Assembly: GCF_013523055.1 (NCBI RefSeq)
Contig: NZ_JAAMQM010000016.1
Location: 1-64,000, forward strand
Source of the DNA: Pseudomonas capeferrum
GTDB taxonomy: Bacteria; Pseudomonadota; Gammaproteobacteria; Pseudomonadales; Pseudomonadaceae
Direction: 5' to 3'
DNA: 64,000 nt
This document shows, piece by piece, positions 16,752 through 25,425 of this stretch. The notes under the pieces were generated by a model that was given only the letters and a program-made list of their open reading frames with translations, made no database searches and had not been told where the DNA came from. Numbering within the stretch: position 1 is the stretch's first letter; each line of letters opens with the position of its first letter. Both the position numbers and the translations under genes were made by a program.

Positions 16752-19700
16752 ATGGACTATATGCATTCGCTGGACAGCCAAGCAGATTTGAATGAGGCTG
16801 ATGTCGTTGCCGAAGACAACGCCGGAATCGGCGGGCTCAAGGAACTATCGAAGTCCTTTGAGGCGGCTCTCCAGCCTAAGTATCTCGATAATGCTGAATC
16901 AAACTTTCCGAGACCCTTTGTGCTTGAGTCCCACTGGCCTATCGTCACGGCCGATATCGGAATAAGCGACGCTATGGTCTGGCAGCCGGACAACGGCGTG
17001 ATCGTTATTATTCCGCCTTATACTGGCATGAGTGAACACGACATCATCCAGGTCATCTGGAATGGCCAGCAGGTGGCAGGTGCGCGGCTCAAGGCGGATC
17101 AGCTGAACACCTATGTGACCTACAATGTACCCAGCGACAAAGTGCCCGCCGGTCACCACGAGTTGTATTACACCGTGCACGGGGCCAGCATTCCGTACAG
17201 GTCGCCGCCAACCGCAACATTGGTCCGCTTCGGACAGCCAGGCCATACAGGCGCCGAGCAAGCGGTGGAATTACCCGCCCCCATTGTTGCCCTTCCTGCG
17301 TCAGGATCGATCGGGGTGGCACAGGCCGCATCGGCTGTGAAGGTGACGATCCCCGCCTATCCCAACATGCAAGAGCATGATCGTATCCATCTGTATTGGG
17401 GCGAAGAAGTCATTGAGCAGACGGTGAAAACACCGGATGTGAACCGGCCTGTTGTCATCGAGGTCCCGGAAAACAGGATTCGTGCCGCCGGTGACAGTGA
17501 GGCGCTGCCAGTCTACTACTTCATCGCCGATGAAGTCGGGAACGAGTCTGAGTGGTCCGAGGACGCAATCATCAAGGTTGCACTTGAAGAAAACCTGCTC
17601 AGCGCTCCTGCGATTGTCAGTCTGAAGGCAAGCGAGAAAAGTGACTCCGTCACTGAAGTCGATCTGGATGAGCTATCGGGGGCGAGCCTGGAAATCGAGG
17701 TGCAGACGGCTGAGGAGGTGCAAGCTGATGATAGCGTCCTGCTCCGCTGGAACGGAACTACCGTGGAGGGCCAGGTCATCTCTCGAGTGTTGGGCCCAGA
17801 GAACGTGAGCATCACAGAGAAATCCTTGCGATTTACTGTCGCTAATACGGACCTGCAGGATCTTGTAGAGGGGTCGGCACGGGCATTTTATACACTTCAG
17901 CGCAAAGAGGAGGTGCGCGTCTCCAAGAGTACGTTCGTCAGTATTACTGGTTCACGCCCTGGCGGCCTGGCAGCTCCGTCCCTGCACAAGGTCGAGGAGG
18001 ATTGGATCGAGGCCGATCGCGAGCAAGTGCACGTGATAGTCCCCACCTCGGCAGGACTCCAGGCGGGTGACGAAGTAACGGTGATCTGGCGCGGCACCAC
18101 CGCGGATGGGAGCTCGTTATTGAGACAGCCGAAAACCTACCAGGTGACCCAGAAACATGCGGGAAAAAGCCTGCCTGTGAGAGTGAACGGTGCGGAGGTT
18201 TTAAAGCCTCTTGATGGAGGATGGGTCGACGTCTCCTATACGATCAAACGGAGAAAATCTACGGATGGCTCCAACCGTACCTTGCTCTTTCCTGGTGCAC
18301 CGGTTGGAACGTTGGTCATGGGAATAGCGACTGAAGGCAAGCGTGAGCCTGAAACGGAGCGAGCGATACGACCACCCCTTTATGACGCTCCTGCTACCGG
18401 AGAAGGCGAGGTCTACTTTTACATTAATGGGTATGCGGGGGAGTACGGCAAGCATGCTGGAAGCCTGACCGTAACGCTTGCTAAAACAGCGTCTGAAAAA
18501 AACGCGAAGACGGATGTGTTTGACGCATTGTCAGACGCGCTTGAAGGCTGTTTTAACCAGACAGTCAATACCGGTTATGTGAAGTTATACGATACTCCCA
18601 GGATCTGGGGGCAGGTGTTCGGTAAGGACATGATGCCGCAGGCCGTGGAACGCGCAGAGGAGTTTGAAGCTGGGATTGTGAGCATGGTGCGGAATCTGCG
18701 CTATCGGTGCGATATTTCTTCACTCAATGCACCGGATGCCGAGTGGCGCAAGACGCTCCTGTCGGCGATCGATGGGGCGCTAAGCGCACAGGCTGAAAAG
18801 CAAGGAAAGCCGCAAATAAGATTCTTGTTCGCCCAGACGCCTACGGTGCTGCTGAAAGGAGTACCCTATTATTTCAGAGGCACGCCGGAATATCTTGCGT
18901 TGAAGGACGCGGTCGCGCAACTGGTTGAGCAGAGAGCGCAGCAGTGGGGGCTTAAGCCGGATATCTGGATTGGTCGATACTATCGAATAGCGGAGGGTTT
19001 GAAGAGCTCCGCACTTAAAAAACTGTTTCCAGATGATCTCATCGATGATGCTGAAACTGCGATGACTTGGAATCATACCAAGATAATTGCCGTCGATGGC
19101 GTTCAGTCATTCGTCGGTGGGCATAACCTGAATACGGATCTTTTCAAAAGTTATCCGCCTGTGCACGATGTGTCCGTAAAGGTGCTGGGAAAGGCGGCCC
19201 TGAGTGCTCAGCTTTTTTTGAACGAGCTTTGGGAGACGGGCAATGATCTGTTGACCAAGGAGTATTTCGATGCCGACACTCTGTCCTGGGTGAATGCGGA
19301 TGGTCTTTCAGGTCAGCCCAGTGACCCTTTGAGTGAAAGTAAAGTGCTGAAATATGTCGATGATAAGCACAAGGAATACATGAACACTCGCCCTGCCGAG
19401 TCAGACTACGAAAGGTCCGCTCGGATCCTGTCCGTCGGTAAATACTGGACAGGGCCTGATCGGCGAACGGACTATAAAAAAGGGTCCGAGATCATGAAAG
19501 AGTTCATCATAAAAAATGCCAAGAAGAGCATTCGTATGTCACAACAGGACATTGTAAGCGCCTGGAAAAAGCAGTGGCGAGACCACGATGTATGTCGATG
19601 GCTGATCGAGGCATTGCTGGCTAACCCTGAGCTGCGTGTGCAGGTGGTCGTTTCGCCTCTCGACGCGGCAGCGGGCGCCGAGGGCGACCAATATTCCTTT

Positions 19701-20225
19701 GGATCGGGTGCCAAGCGAACGTTTGACATACTGGCCTACTACATGATGCACGACGAATATACCGATGCTCTTTTGGATGATCCACAGGGCATACGCCGCG
19801 CCGCGCTGGCCCGCTTGGAAGTCGCGCCATTTTTTTATACCGACGTCCCAGCTGAGCGATCAACCGAAGGCGCTACCTATCAATGGCCGGACCAGGCAGA
19901 GGAGGCCCATACGGCCACCCTCAAAGAATCGCCGCTCTCGGAAAAGCCGCCGCGAGCTGGGGTCATAGGTTATCCTCTTCAGTCGTTGATCAAAGCCAGC
20001 GGCTTGGCAGTGCCGAAAGTCCCATCAGCGCCTGGCAATCATGCGAAGGTGACCATTATTGACGACACGTTCTATGTGGTGGGGTCTGACAATATGTACC
20101 CTGGTTATCTGGCTGAATTTAATTATCTTATCGAGGGCGAGCCCGCCGTCAGCGCGTTCATAAATTCCTATTGGGAGCCGCTGTGGCGTTATTCAGAAAA
20201 ACACGTCATCCGGTATGAAGCTTGA
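16752..20225 (+). CDS. Phospholipase D-family protein with four Ig-like repeats (putative effector)
   Basis: A 1157-residue protein. Residues ~55-530 hold four Ig-like repeats of about 100 residues (patterns such as VIIPPYTGMSEHDIIQVIWN and HVIVPTSAGLQAGDEVTVIW). The C-terminal half is a PLD domain with two HKD motifs: H-T-K-I-I-A-V-D near residue 775 and H-A-K-V-T-I-I-D near residue 1096, each followed by the GGHN or GSDN pattern. PLD enzymes hydrolyse phosphodiesters in lipids or nucleic acids; T6SS effectors Tle5/PldA use this fold. ATG 16752 is chosen because AGGGGAAG precedes it; the extension to 16650 has no RBS. There is no signal peptide. It lies 176 bp after the lipase-like gene, so a common function is likely. 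No immunity-like gene follows. Confidence 0.75.
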   Translation: MDYMHSLDSQADLNEADVVAEDNAGIGGLKELSKSFEAALQPKYLDNAESNFPRPFVLESHWPIVTADIGISDAMVWQPDNGVIVIIPPYTGMSEHDIIQVIWNGQQVAGARLKADQLNTYVTYNVPSDKVPAGHHELYYTVHGASIPYRSPPTATLVRFGQPGHTGAEQAVELPAPIVALPASGSIGVAQAASAVKVTIPAYPNMQEHDRIHLYWGEEVIEQTVKTPDVNRPVVIEVPENRIRAAGDSEALPVYYFIADEVGNESEWSEDAIIKVALEENLLSAPAIVSLKASEKSDSVTEVDLDELSGASLEIEVQTAEEVQADDSVLLRWNGTTVEGQVISRVLGPENVSITEKSLRFTVANTDLQDLVEGSARAFYTLQRKEEVRVSKSTFVSITGSRPGGLAAPSLHKVEEDWIEADREQVHVIVPTSAGLQAGDEVTVIWRGTTADGSSLLRQPKTYQVTQKHAGKSLPVRVNGAEVLKPLDGGWVDVSYTIKRRKSTDGSNRTLLFPGAPVGTLVMGIATEGKREPETERAIRPPLYDAPATGEGEVYFYINGYAGEYGKHAGSLTVTLAKTASEKNAKTDVFDALSDALEGCFNQTVNTGYVKLYDTPRIWGQVFGKDMMPQAVERAEEFEAGIVSMVRNLRYRCDISSLNAPDAEWRKTLLSAIDGALSAQAEKQGKPQIRFLFAQTPTVLLKGVPYYFRGTPEYLALKDAVAQLVEQRAQQWGLKPDIWIGRYYRIAEGLKSSALKKLFPDDLIDDAETAMTWNHTKIIAVDGVQSFVGGHNLNTDLFKSYPPVHDVSVKVLGKAALSAQLFLNELWETGNDLLTKEYFDADTLSWVNADGLSGQPSDPLSESKVLKYVDDKHKEYMNTRPAESDYERSARILSVGKYWTGPDRRTDYKKGSEIMKEFIIKNAKKSIRMSQQDIVSAWKKQWRDHDVCRWLIEALLANPELRVQVVVSPLDAAAGAEGDQYSFGSGAKRTFDILAYYMMHDEYTDALLDDPQGIRRAALARLEVAPFFYTDVPAERSTEGATYQWPDQAEEAHTATLKESPLSEKPPRAGVIGYPLQSLIKASGLAVPKVPSAPGNHAKVTIIDDTFYVVGSDNMYPGYLAEFNYLIEGEPAVSAFINSYWEPLWRYSEKHVIRYEA

Positions 20226-20445
20226 ACTTGCCGCGTACCGTTTTCACATTCTTACACGCACTATATGGAGTTCTCCGTGCGGCATGGACTCCGTTTGGGT
20301 AATTGGGTCTGGCGTTGGCCCCGGCGCACGACCTGCTCGGCCTTCTGGGCAGGGAAGGATTGACAGGATCCCATAGCTAATTCCAATCAGATAAAGGAGT
20401 AACCTTCGATCAAATGCTGATGCTTGGCCTTCGGCTTCTGGAATC

Positions 20446-20565
20446 TTCAGAGAAGCTGATGGCTTATCGCTGGACACGCCCGCTCGCCACTGGTATGCGG
20501 TGTAGCGAAATATGCGTCCGGTGGCGAGCGGGCGTGTCCAGCGATAAGCCATCAGCCTCTCTGAA
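20446..20565. repeat. Long inverted repeat (REPIN-like), 45-bp arms
   Basis: Arms at 20446-20490 and 20521-20565 match in 44 of 45 positions as inverted repeats, with a 30-bp loop. The arm core GGTGGCGAGCGGGCGTGTCC resembles the REP-like piece at 33008-33037. It lies in the 545-bp gap (20226-20770) between the convergent PLD gene and tatC; nothing else in that gap looks coding. It may form a cruciform or serve as a bidirectional transcription block. Confidence 0.85.
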
Positions 20566-20770
20566 AATTCGAAAACCGAACGTTGACTAACTGGCATTGC
20601 CCCACAGGTGTCTTTCGGCGATCCATGAAGTCTGTTGCTGCCGTATATCTCGAGGATCGCTTCACCGCAGTCATCAACCAAGCTATTTGTTCAGGCGTGT
20701 TCGTGTGCATGGGTGAAATGGGAAAGTCAGGCGAGGAACTTCCAAGCGCATAGCTGTACTTGGCTGGCAC

Positions 20771-21511
20771 TCATCGCGCCAAGTCAAACCTTCGCAAACT
20801 CCCGCACGCCACCAACCCCACCTCGAACAGCAGCCACATCGGCACCGCCAGCAACGTCTGCGAAAACACATCCGGCGGCGTCAGGATCATCCCCACCACG
20901 AAGCACCCGACCACGACATAAGGCCGGCTGCGCCGCAGCGTAGCCACGTCGGTAAGTCCCGCCCAGACGATGATGAAGGTGGCAACCGGGATCTCGAACG
21001 CCAATCCGAACGCCAGGAACAGCGCCATGATGAAGTCCAGGTACAGGCTGATGTCGGTCATCATCGCCACCCCGTCCGGGGTCACGCTGGCGAAGAAACC
21101 GAACATCATCGGGAAGACCAGGAAAAACGCGAATGCCATGCCGGCATAGAACAGCACGATGCTCGACAGCAGCAAGGGCAAGGCAATGCGCCGCTCCTGG
21201 CGATACATGCCGGGTGCGATGAAGCCCCATGCCTGATGCAGCAGCACCGGCATTGCCATGAACAGCGCGCACATCATGGTCAGCTTGAATGGCGCCAGGA
21301 ACGGCGAGGTCACGCTGGTGGCGATCATGCTGGCCCCTTCTGGCAGGTAGCGCCGCAAGGGTTCGGAGACCAGATGGTAGAGCTGCTGGGCAAAGGGAAA
21401 TAGCCCGGCGAATACCAGGCCGATGGCCAGCAGGCAGCGCACCAGGCGTCGGCGCAGGTCGCGCAGGTGATCGGTCAACGGCATCCGGCCGTCTTGCACG
21501 GCAGCGCTCAT
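20771..21511 (-). CDS. tatC: Sec-independent translocase subunit TatC
   Basis: A 246-residue inner-membrane protein with six predicted hydrophobic segments. TatC hallmarks are the N-terminal PLTDHLRDLRRRLVRCLLAI, the FxxPF-type loop and SRPYVVVGCFVVGMILTPPD near residue 200. TatC binds twin-arginine signals and with TatB forms the receptor complex. Its ATG overlaps the tatB stop by 4 bp. The family length is about 240-260 residues. This set sits beside PhoX and T2SS genes, away from the usual housekeeping location next to hisI/hisE; it is probably a second, dedicated Tat set, but the other copy cannot be seen here. Confidence 0.92.
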   Translation of the reverse strand: MSAAVQDGRMPLTDHLRDLRRRLVRCLLAIGLVFAGLFPFAQQLYHLVSEPLRRYLPEGASMIATSVTSPFLAPFKLTMMCALFMAMPVLLHQAWGFIAPGMYRQERRIALPLLLSSIVLFYAGMAFAFFLVFPMMFGFFASVTPDGVAMMTDISLYLDFIMALFLAFGLAFEIPVATFIIVWAGLTDVATLRRSRPYVVVGCFVVGMILTPPDVFSQTLLAVPMWLLFEVGLVACGSLRRFDLAR

Positions 21512-21798
21512 GAGGCATGCTCCCTGGCGGGTGCGACAGGCGTCGCATCATTGGCCGGCGGGGCCTGCAGACGAATGCCTTGGCGAATATCCTGCTCGAG
21601 ACGTTGCAGCGGTGCGCTGTCCAGCGTAGGCAGGTCGATCTCCCGCTCCACCTGGGCACGCAGGGCATGCATCGCACGTTTCGCCTGCCCCAGACCACGG
21701 CCGACGGTACGCGCGGCCACCGGCAGGCGCTCGGGACCGAGCACCAGCAGGGCGACGATGCCCACCAGGACGAGTTCGGTGAAGCCGATCTCGAACAT
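21508..21798 (-). CDS. tatB: Sec-independent translocase subunit TatB
   Basis: A 96-residue protein with one N-terminal transmembrane helix (MFEIGFTELVLVGIVALLVL), the conserved GPERLP hinge, an amphipathic helix (VGRGLGQAKRAMHALRAQVE) and a polar tail. This is the TatB pattern (F-x-I-G-x-x-E-L at the start). TatB docks precursor proteins with TatC. It is shorter than E. coli TatB (171 residues), lacking much of the disordered tail. It overlaps tatC by 4 bp and tatA by 1 bp. Confidence 0.92.
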   Translation of the reverse strand: MFEIGFTELVLVGIVALLVLGPERLPVAARTVGRGLGQAKRAMHALRAQVEREIDLPTLDSAPLQRLEQDIRQGIRLQAPPANDATPVAPAREHAS

Positions 21799-22025
21799 CA
21801 GGCCTGGCGGTCCGCGTGTTGCTGCTGCACGACCTGAGCGCTCAGCGGAGGCTGTTGCACCTGTGCGCTCGGGGTGTCGGCATCATCGGCGCCACCCATG
21901 GACTTGCGAAAACCCTGGATCGCCTCGCCGACGTCGCTGCCCAAGCCTTTGAGGCGCTTGGTGCCGAACAGCAGGAACACGATCAACAGCACGATTACCA
22001 GTTGCCAGATACCGATGCCACCCAT
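21798..22025 (-). CDS. tatA: Sec-independent translocase subunit TatA
   Basis: A 75-residue protein: a short periplasmic N-terminus (MGGIGIWQ), one transmembrane helix, the FGTKRLKGLGSDVGEAIQGF hinge plus amphipathic helix and a Q-rich tail. TatA oligomers form the protein-conducting pore. It is first in a tatABC operon transcribed divergently from gspK; the 142-bp intergenic region carries a PHO-box-like repeat 51 bp upstream of this start. Confidence 0.92.
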   Translation of the reverse strand: MGGIGIWQLVIVLLIVFLLFGTKRLKGLGSDVGEAIQGFRKSMGGADDADTPSAQVQQPPLSAQVVQQQHADRQA

Positions 22026-22075
22026 GAATCAACTCCAGGATCATGAAAAGGAAGGCGTCATCCTGCCTGTCCTAT

Positions 22076-22093
22076 ATGACGGCCACGTGACTC
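22076..22093 (-). promoter_or_regulatory. Candidate PHO box upstream of tatABC
   Basis: Read on the minus strand, GAGTCAC-GTGG-CCGTCAT matches two PhoB heptamers (consensus CTGTCAT) spaced by 4 bp, with 5/7 and 6/7 agreement. It lies 51 bp from the tatA start, about the same distance as the stronger box is from the T2SS operon start. Supportive but not conclusive. Confidence 0.4.
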
Positions 22094-22167
22094 GCCGCAC
22101 GTTTGCCATCTGCCTGAAACAACTCCCGTGTTGACTGGCGCCTTCATAGAAGAAGGGGAGTGCGGGC

Positions 22168-23133
22168 ATGGGAGGCAAGCAACAACGCGGTGTCGCGCTG
22201 CTGATGGTTCTGGTCGTGCTGGCGATGCTGGCGGGGGGGCTGACCTGGCTGGTGGAGGGTGCCAGGCAACAGGTCGATGGCGTACGCCTGCTGCAACAGC
22301 GGGTGCAGGTACGAGCCATGGAGCAGGCGGGCCTGGCCTATGCCGAACAGGCGCTGCGCGACCCTGCCTGGCGAGCCAGCCCGCTGTTCTGGCAGGCCTT
22401 GCGTGGCCAATCGCTGGATTACGATTTCGGCGACGGCGTCGCCCAGTTGCGGGTACGCGACCAGCACACCTGTTTCAACGTCAACGCGTTGCTTGGCGCG
22501 GACGCCGAGCGTGCCGAGCGTCAGCTGCGCTACTTGCTGGGCGACGACATGGCCGCTGAACGCCTGGTCGATGCCTTGGCCGACTGGCTCGACAGTGACA
22601 GCGATGCGCGCCTGCAGGGCGCCGAAAGTGCCCAGTACCTGCGCCAGCAACCGCCGCGCCTGGCGGCCAACCAGCCGATGCTTGAAACCAGTGAGCTGAA
22701 CCTGCTGCTCGAGCCGGATGCCGCTCGGCAACGCCGCTCCCCGATGCTGTGCGCCTTGCCGCAGACCACGGGCTGGCGCCTGAATGCCAATGCCCTGGGG
22801 CTCGAGCATCTGCCGTTGCTCGAGGCGCTTTATGAAGGACGCTATTCGCGCGCGCTGCTGAGCCGAATTGTCAGTGGCCGGCCGGCGTCGGGGTATGAAG
22901 ATGCCGGGGCGTTGCGTCAGGCGCTGGGCGCAGTGGATGACGAAACGTTCGAACGGTTGAGCGAAGGGTTGTTGCTCAACAGCGGGCATTTTCTGTTGCA
23001 GCTGTCGTTCGAGGAACAGGGGAGGACGATGCACAGCGAGTTTCAGGTGGAGGCGCTGGGTGTGGTGCAGTGGCATGCGCGGGTGCCGGCGCAGCAGGTG
23101 CGGGTCAAGAGCCGGGAGCCGATGCTCTGGTGA
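22168..23133 (+). CDS. gspK: Type II secretion minor pseudopilin GspK (XcpX-like)
   Basis: A 321-residue GspK. The prepilin-type N-terminus KQQRG|VALLMVLVVLAM lacks the glutamate at +5, as usual for GspK, and a large periplasmic domain follows. GspK caps the pseudopilus tip with GspI and GspJ and controls pilus length. It is separated from the main gsp operon and transcribed divergently from tatA. It converges with the PhoX phosphatase gene, with a short palindrome between them. The N-terminal leader requires prepilin peptidase (PilD/GspO), not encoded in this window. Confidence 0.9.
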   Translation: MGGKQQRGVALLMVLVVLAMLAGGLTWLVEGARQQVDGVRLLQQRVQVRAMEQAGLAYAEQALRDPAWRASPLFWQALRGQSLDYDFGDGVAQLRVRDQHTCFNVNALLGADAERAERQLRYLLGDDMAAERLVDALADWLDSDSDARLQGAESAQYLRQQPPRLAANQPMLETSELNLLLEPDAARQRRSPMLCALPQTTGWRLNANALGLEHLPLLEALYEGRYSRALLSRIVSGRPASGYEDAGALRQALGAVDDETFERLSEGLLLNSGHFLLQLSFEEQGRTMHSEFQVEALGVVQWHARVPAQQVRVKSREPMLW

Positions 23134-23139
23134 AACTCA

Positions 23140-23175
23140 CCGGCCTCTTCGCGGGTAAACCCGCGAAGAGGCCGG
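23140..23175. terminator. Perfect palindrome between convergent gspK and phoX
   Basis: 16-bp arms CCGGCCTCTTCGCGGG and CCCGCGAAGAGGCCGG separated by TAAA. The inner part resembles the REP core (GCGGGTAAACCCGC). Its place, 7 bp after gspK and 36 bp before the phoX stop, fits a bidirectional terminator, although no T-run follows. Confidence 0.55.
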
Positions 23176-23210
23176 TACAGTCAGCGCAAGGAAGGCTGAC
23201 CGGCCTTGGA

Positions 23211-25280
23211 TCAGACTGTCCCGATTTCCCCCCCATCATCACGCTGGATCACCACCGTCGAAGCCCGCGGCCGTACCGTAGCCCCCGCCGGCGTCACATC
23301 GGTGGCCTTGTCGGTATACGGCCAATTTTCCGGGTGCTGGATGTTGACGAACATCGACTTGTTGTCCGGACTGAAGGCAATCCCGGTTACCTCGCAGCCA
23401 TTGGGCCCGACGAAGAAGCGGCGCAGGTCCACCTGGTTTTGCGCATTGATCGGCACTTGCTTGCCTGTGGCGTCCACCAGGTCGGTGGGGATTACTGCCA
23501 GCAGCTGGTCGTTGGTGTAGTCGGTAAGGGTGGTCTCGCCGTTGTCGGTCTCGAACCACAGCACGCCGCGGCTATCGAAGCTCATACCGTCGGGGCTGGC
23601 GAACTGGTTGAGCTCGGTCAGGCCGGAGCGGTTGATCTCGGCGGTACCGGCGGCGTTGGCGCCGAATACGAAGATGTCCCAGGTGAAACTCAGTTGGTCG
23701 TCGCTGTCGTGCCAGCGGATGATGTGGCCATGCCGGTTCGGGCCTCGCGGGTTGGCCGCATCGACCTTCTCCGGGGTACGCGCGCTGTTGTTGGTCAGGG
23801 TCAGGTAGATATCGCCGTTGAGGGGGTTGACGGTGGTCCACTCCGGGCGGTCCATCGGCGTGGCGCCGACAGCATCGCCAGCGCCTCGGGTATTGAGGAT
23901 GATCCCCGCCAGATCACCGTACAAGGCACCCAGGGTGCCGCCCGCCGAGGTCGGCGTACCGACGTCCAGCAGCAGCCAGACACCCGTGCCATCGGCATTG
24001 AAGCGCGCGACATACAGCTTGCCCTGATCCATGTACTTGGAGCCGGTGGCCAGGCGGTTGGCCGGAGTGGCATCGGCAGGGTCCCACAGCGCGTCGGAGA
24101 CGAACTTGTACAGGTACTCGTTGTTCGAGTCGTCGCCCATGTACCAGACCACGGGCTTGCCCGCGACCGGCAGGCCGGGGCAGCAGCCTTCGTGGCGGAA
24201 GCGTCCCAGGGCCGTGCGCTTGGTGGCCAGGGTGCTGCTGTCGTAAGGGTCGATCTCGACGATATAGCCGTAGGTGCTGGCTTCGTTGCGGTAGTCGTCC
24301 GTCGCGCTGGCGCCGGTCGGGGTCACGTCGAAGCGGCTGAACTCACCGTCCACCTCGCTCGGGTCGCCCGCCGCGGTTTCCCACCCGTAGTTGCCGGCGC
24401 TGGTGCCCACGCCGATGCGGCGCTGGTCTTCAGGGCGGGTGGCCTTGTTGACGAAGATGCCAGGCCAGTTCTCTTCGCAGGTCAGGTAGGTGCCCCACGG
24501 GGTATAGCCATTACCGCAGTTGTTGTTGGTGCCGCGAGCCTGGGTGCCGGTCGGCGAGAACTGGGTCTTGACGTGATCGGTGCCGCGCAGCGGACCGGTG
24601 ATGTCCATCAGCGAGGCGGTGGTGAAGCGGCGGTTGAGCGGGTCGTTGTCGACCACCTGCCAGCGACCGTTGACCTTGCTCAGGCGAATGACACCGGCAC
24701 CGTGCGCGTTGATTTCCTTGCGCACTTCTTCGACCGGACGCTTGCCGCTGGCATCAAGGGTCGGACCGGCCGGATGCAGGGCGTCGGCATCGATGTATTC
24801 GAAGTTGATCGCCAGCAGGCCATCCTCGGAACTGCCGTTGATGGGGAAGAAATGCATGCCGTCGTGGTGCATGCCCATGGCGTTGGCCTGGTCGGTGGAC
24901 GTGTTGCTGCCGTCGGACTTCCAGACACTGCCGTTGCTGTTGATCGGCGTGCCCCAAGGCGCCAGGACATACGCGCTGTAGCCAGCGGCGACGACACAGG
25001 CGTCGGTGCGCGAACCTGGGATCGAGTCGAAGCCCAGCTTGAGTTTCGGTACTTCCGGTTCCGGATCCGGCGTCACTGGCGGTTCGACGACGGGATCGTC
25101 GTCCGAACCACCATCCCCATCGAAGCAGCCGGTCAGGCCGGTACCGGCAATCATGGCGATCGCCGCGCCCAGGCTGCCACGTACGACGCTGCGACGGCTC
25201 AGGTAGGCGTCCATGACGCTGGCCATCGGCAAGTTGCCGCTGAGGTTCCGGTCAAGGTTGTCACCGGTATCTCGACTCAT
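23211..25280 (-). CDS. PhoX-type alkaline phosphatase (DUF839), Tat-exported
   Basis: A 689-residue PhoX/DUF839 phosphatase, related to UxpB of pseudomonads. The twin-arginine signal is SRRSVVRGSLG at about residues 28-38, followed by a hydrophobic stretch ending LTGC, a possible lipobox. Family stretches include YGYIVEIDPYD, RHEGCCPGLPV, GDDSNNEYLYKFVSD and GPNGCEVTGIAFSPDNKSMF near the end. PhoX enzymes release phosphate from monoesters using calcium and iron bound at the centre of a propeller. In P. putida the T2SS has been reported to secrete a phosphatase of this kind. Divergent from the T2SS operon; a weak PHO box lies upstream. Confidence 0.88.
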   Translation of the reverse strand: MSRDTGDNLDRNLSGNLPMASVMDAYLSRRSVVRGSLGAAIAMIAGTGLTGCFDGDGGSDDDPVVEPPVTPDPEPEVPKLKLGFDSIPGSRTDACVVAAGYSAYVLAPWGTPINSNGSVWKSDGSNTSTDQANAMGMHHDGMHFFPINGSSEDGLLAINFEYIDADALHPAGPTLDASGKRPVEEVRKEINAHGAGVIRLSKVNGRWQVVDNDPLNRRFTTASLMDITGPLRGTDHVKTQFSPTGTQARGTNNNCGNGYTPWGTYLTCEENWPGIFVNKATRPEDQRRIGVGTSAGNYGWETAAGDPSEVDGEFSRFDVTPTGASATDDYRNEASTYGYIVEIDPYDSSTLATKRTALGRFRHEGCCPGLPVAGKPVVWYMGDDSNNEYLYKFVSDALWDPADATPANRLATGSKYMDQGKLYVARFNADGTGVWLLLDVGTPTSAGGTLGALYGDLAGIILNTRGAGDAVGATPMDRPEWTTVNPLNGDIYLTLTNNSARTPEKVDAANPRGPNRHGHIIRWHDSDDQLSFTWDIFVFGANAAGTAEINRSGLTELNQFASPDGMSFDSRGVLWFETDNGETTLTDYTNDQLLAVIPTDLVDATGKQVPINAQNQVDLRRFFVGPNGCEVTGIAFSPDNKSMFVNIQHPENWPYTDKATDVTPAGATVRPRASTVVIQRDDGGEIGTV

Positions 25281-25341
25281 CAGGGTATGTCCTTCTTTTG
25301 GGAGTGCGAAGTGGAAGAAACCGGGACTTTAGTGCGCAAGT

Positions 25342-25370
25342 ATGATGATTCATTGGCAGTTTTATTAAAG
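25342..25370 (-). promoter_or_regulatory. Weak PHO-box-like repeats upstream of phoX
   Basis: On the minus strand CTTTAAT-AAAA-CTGCCAA-TGAA-TCATCAT gives three heptamers on an 11-bp period, agreeing with CTGTCAT in 5, 5 and 4 of 7 positions. It lies 62 bp upstream of the phoX start. Weak on its own; the functional context makes it plausible. Confidence 0.35.
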
Positions 25371-25425
25371 GATGCTTAAAACCTGCAGCTATTAAGCGAC
25401 GAGTTGAAGGAATTTTCTGGAATGG

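Noticed and set aside
20244..20681. 145-residue minus-strand ORF after the PLD gene
   Set aside because: Runs through the long inverted repeat and shows no motif; probably chance.
23070..25379. 769-residue plus-strand ORF opposite phoX
   Set aside because: The longest antisense frame here, but the minus strand encodes PhoX with a Tat signal and family motifs.
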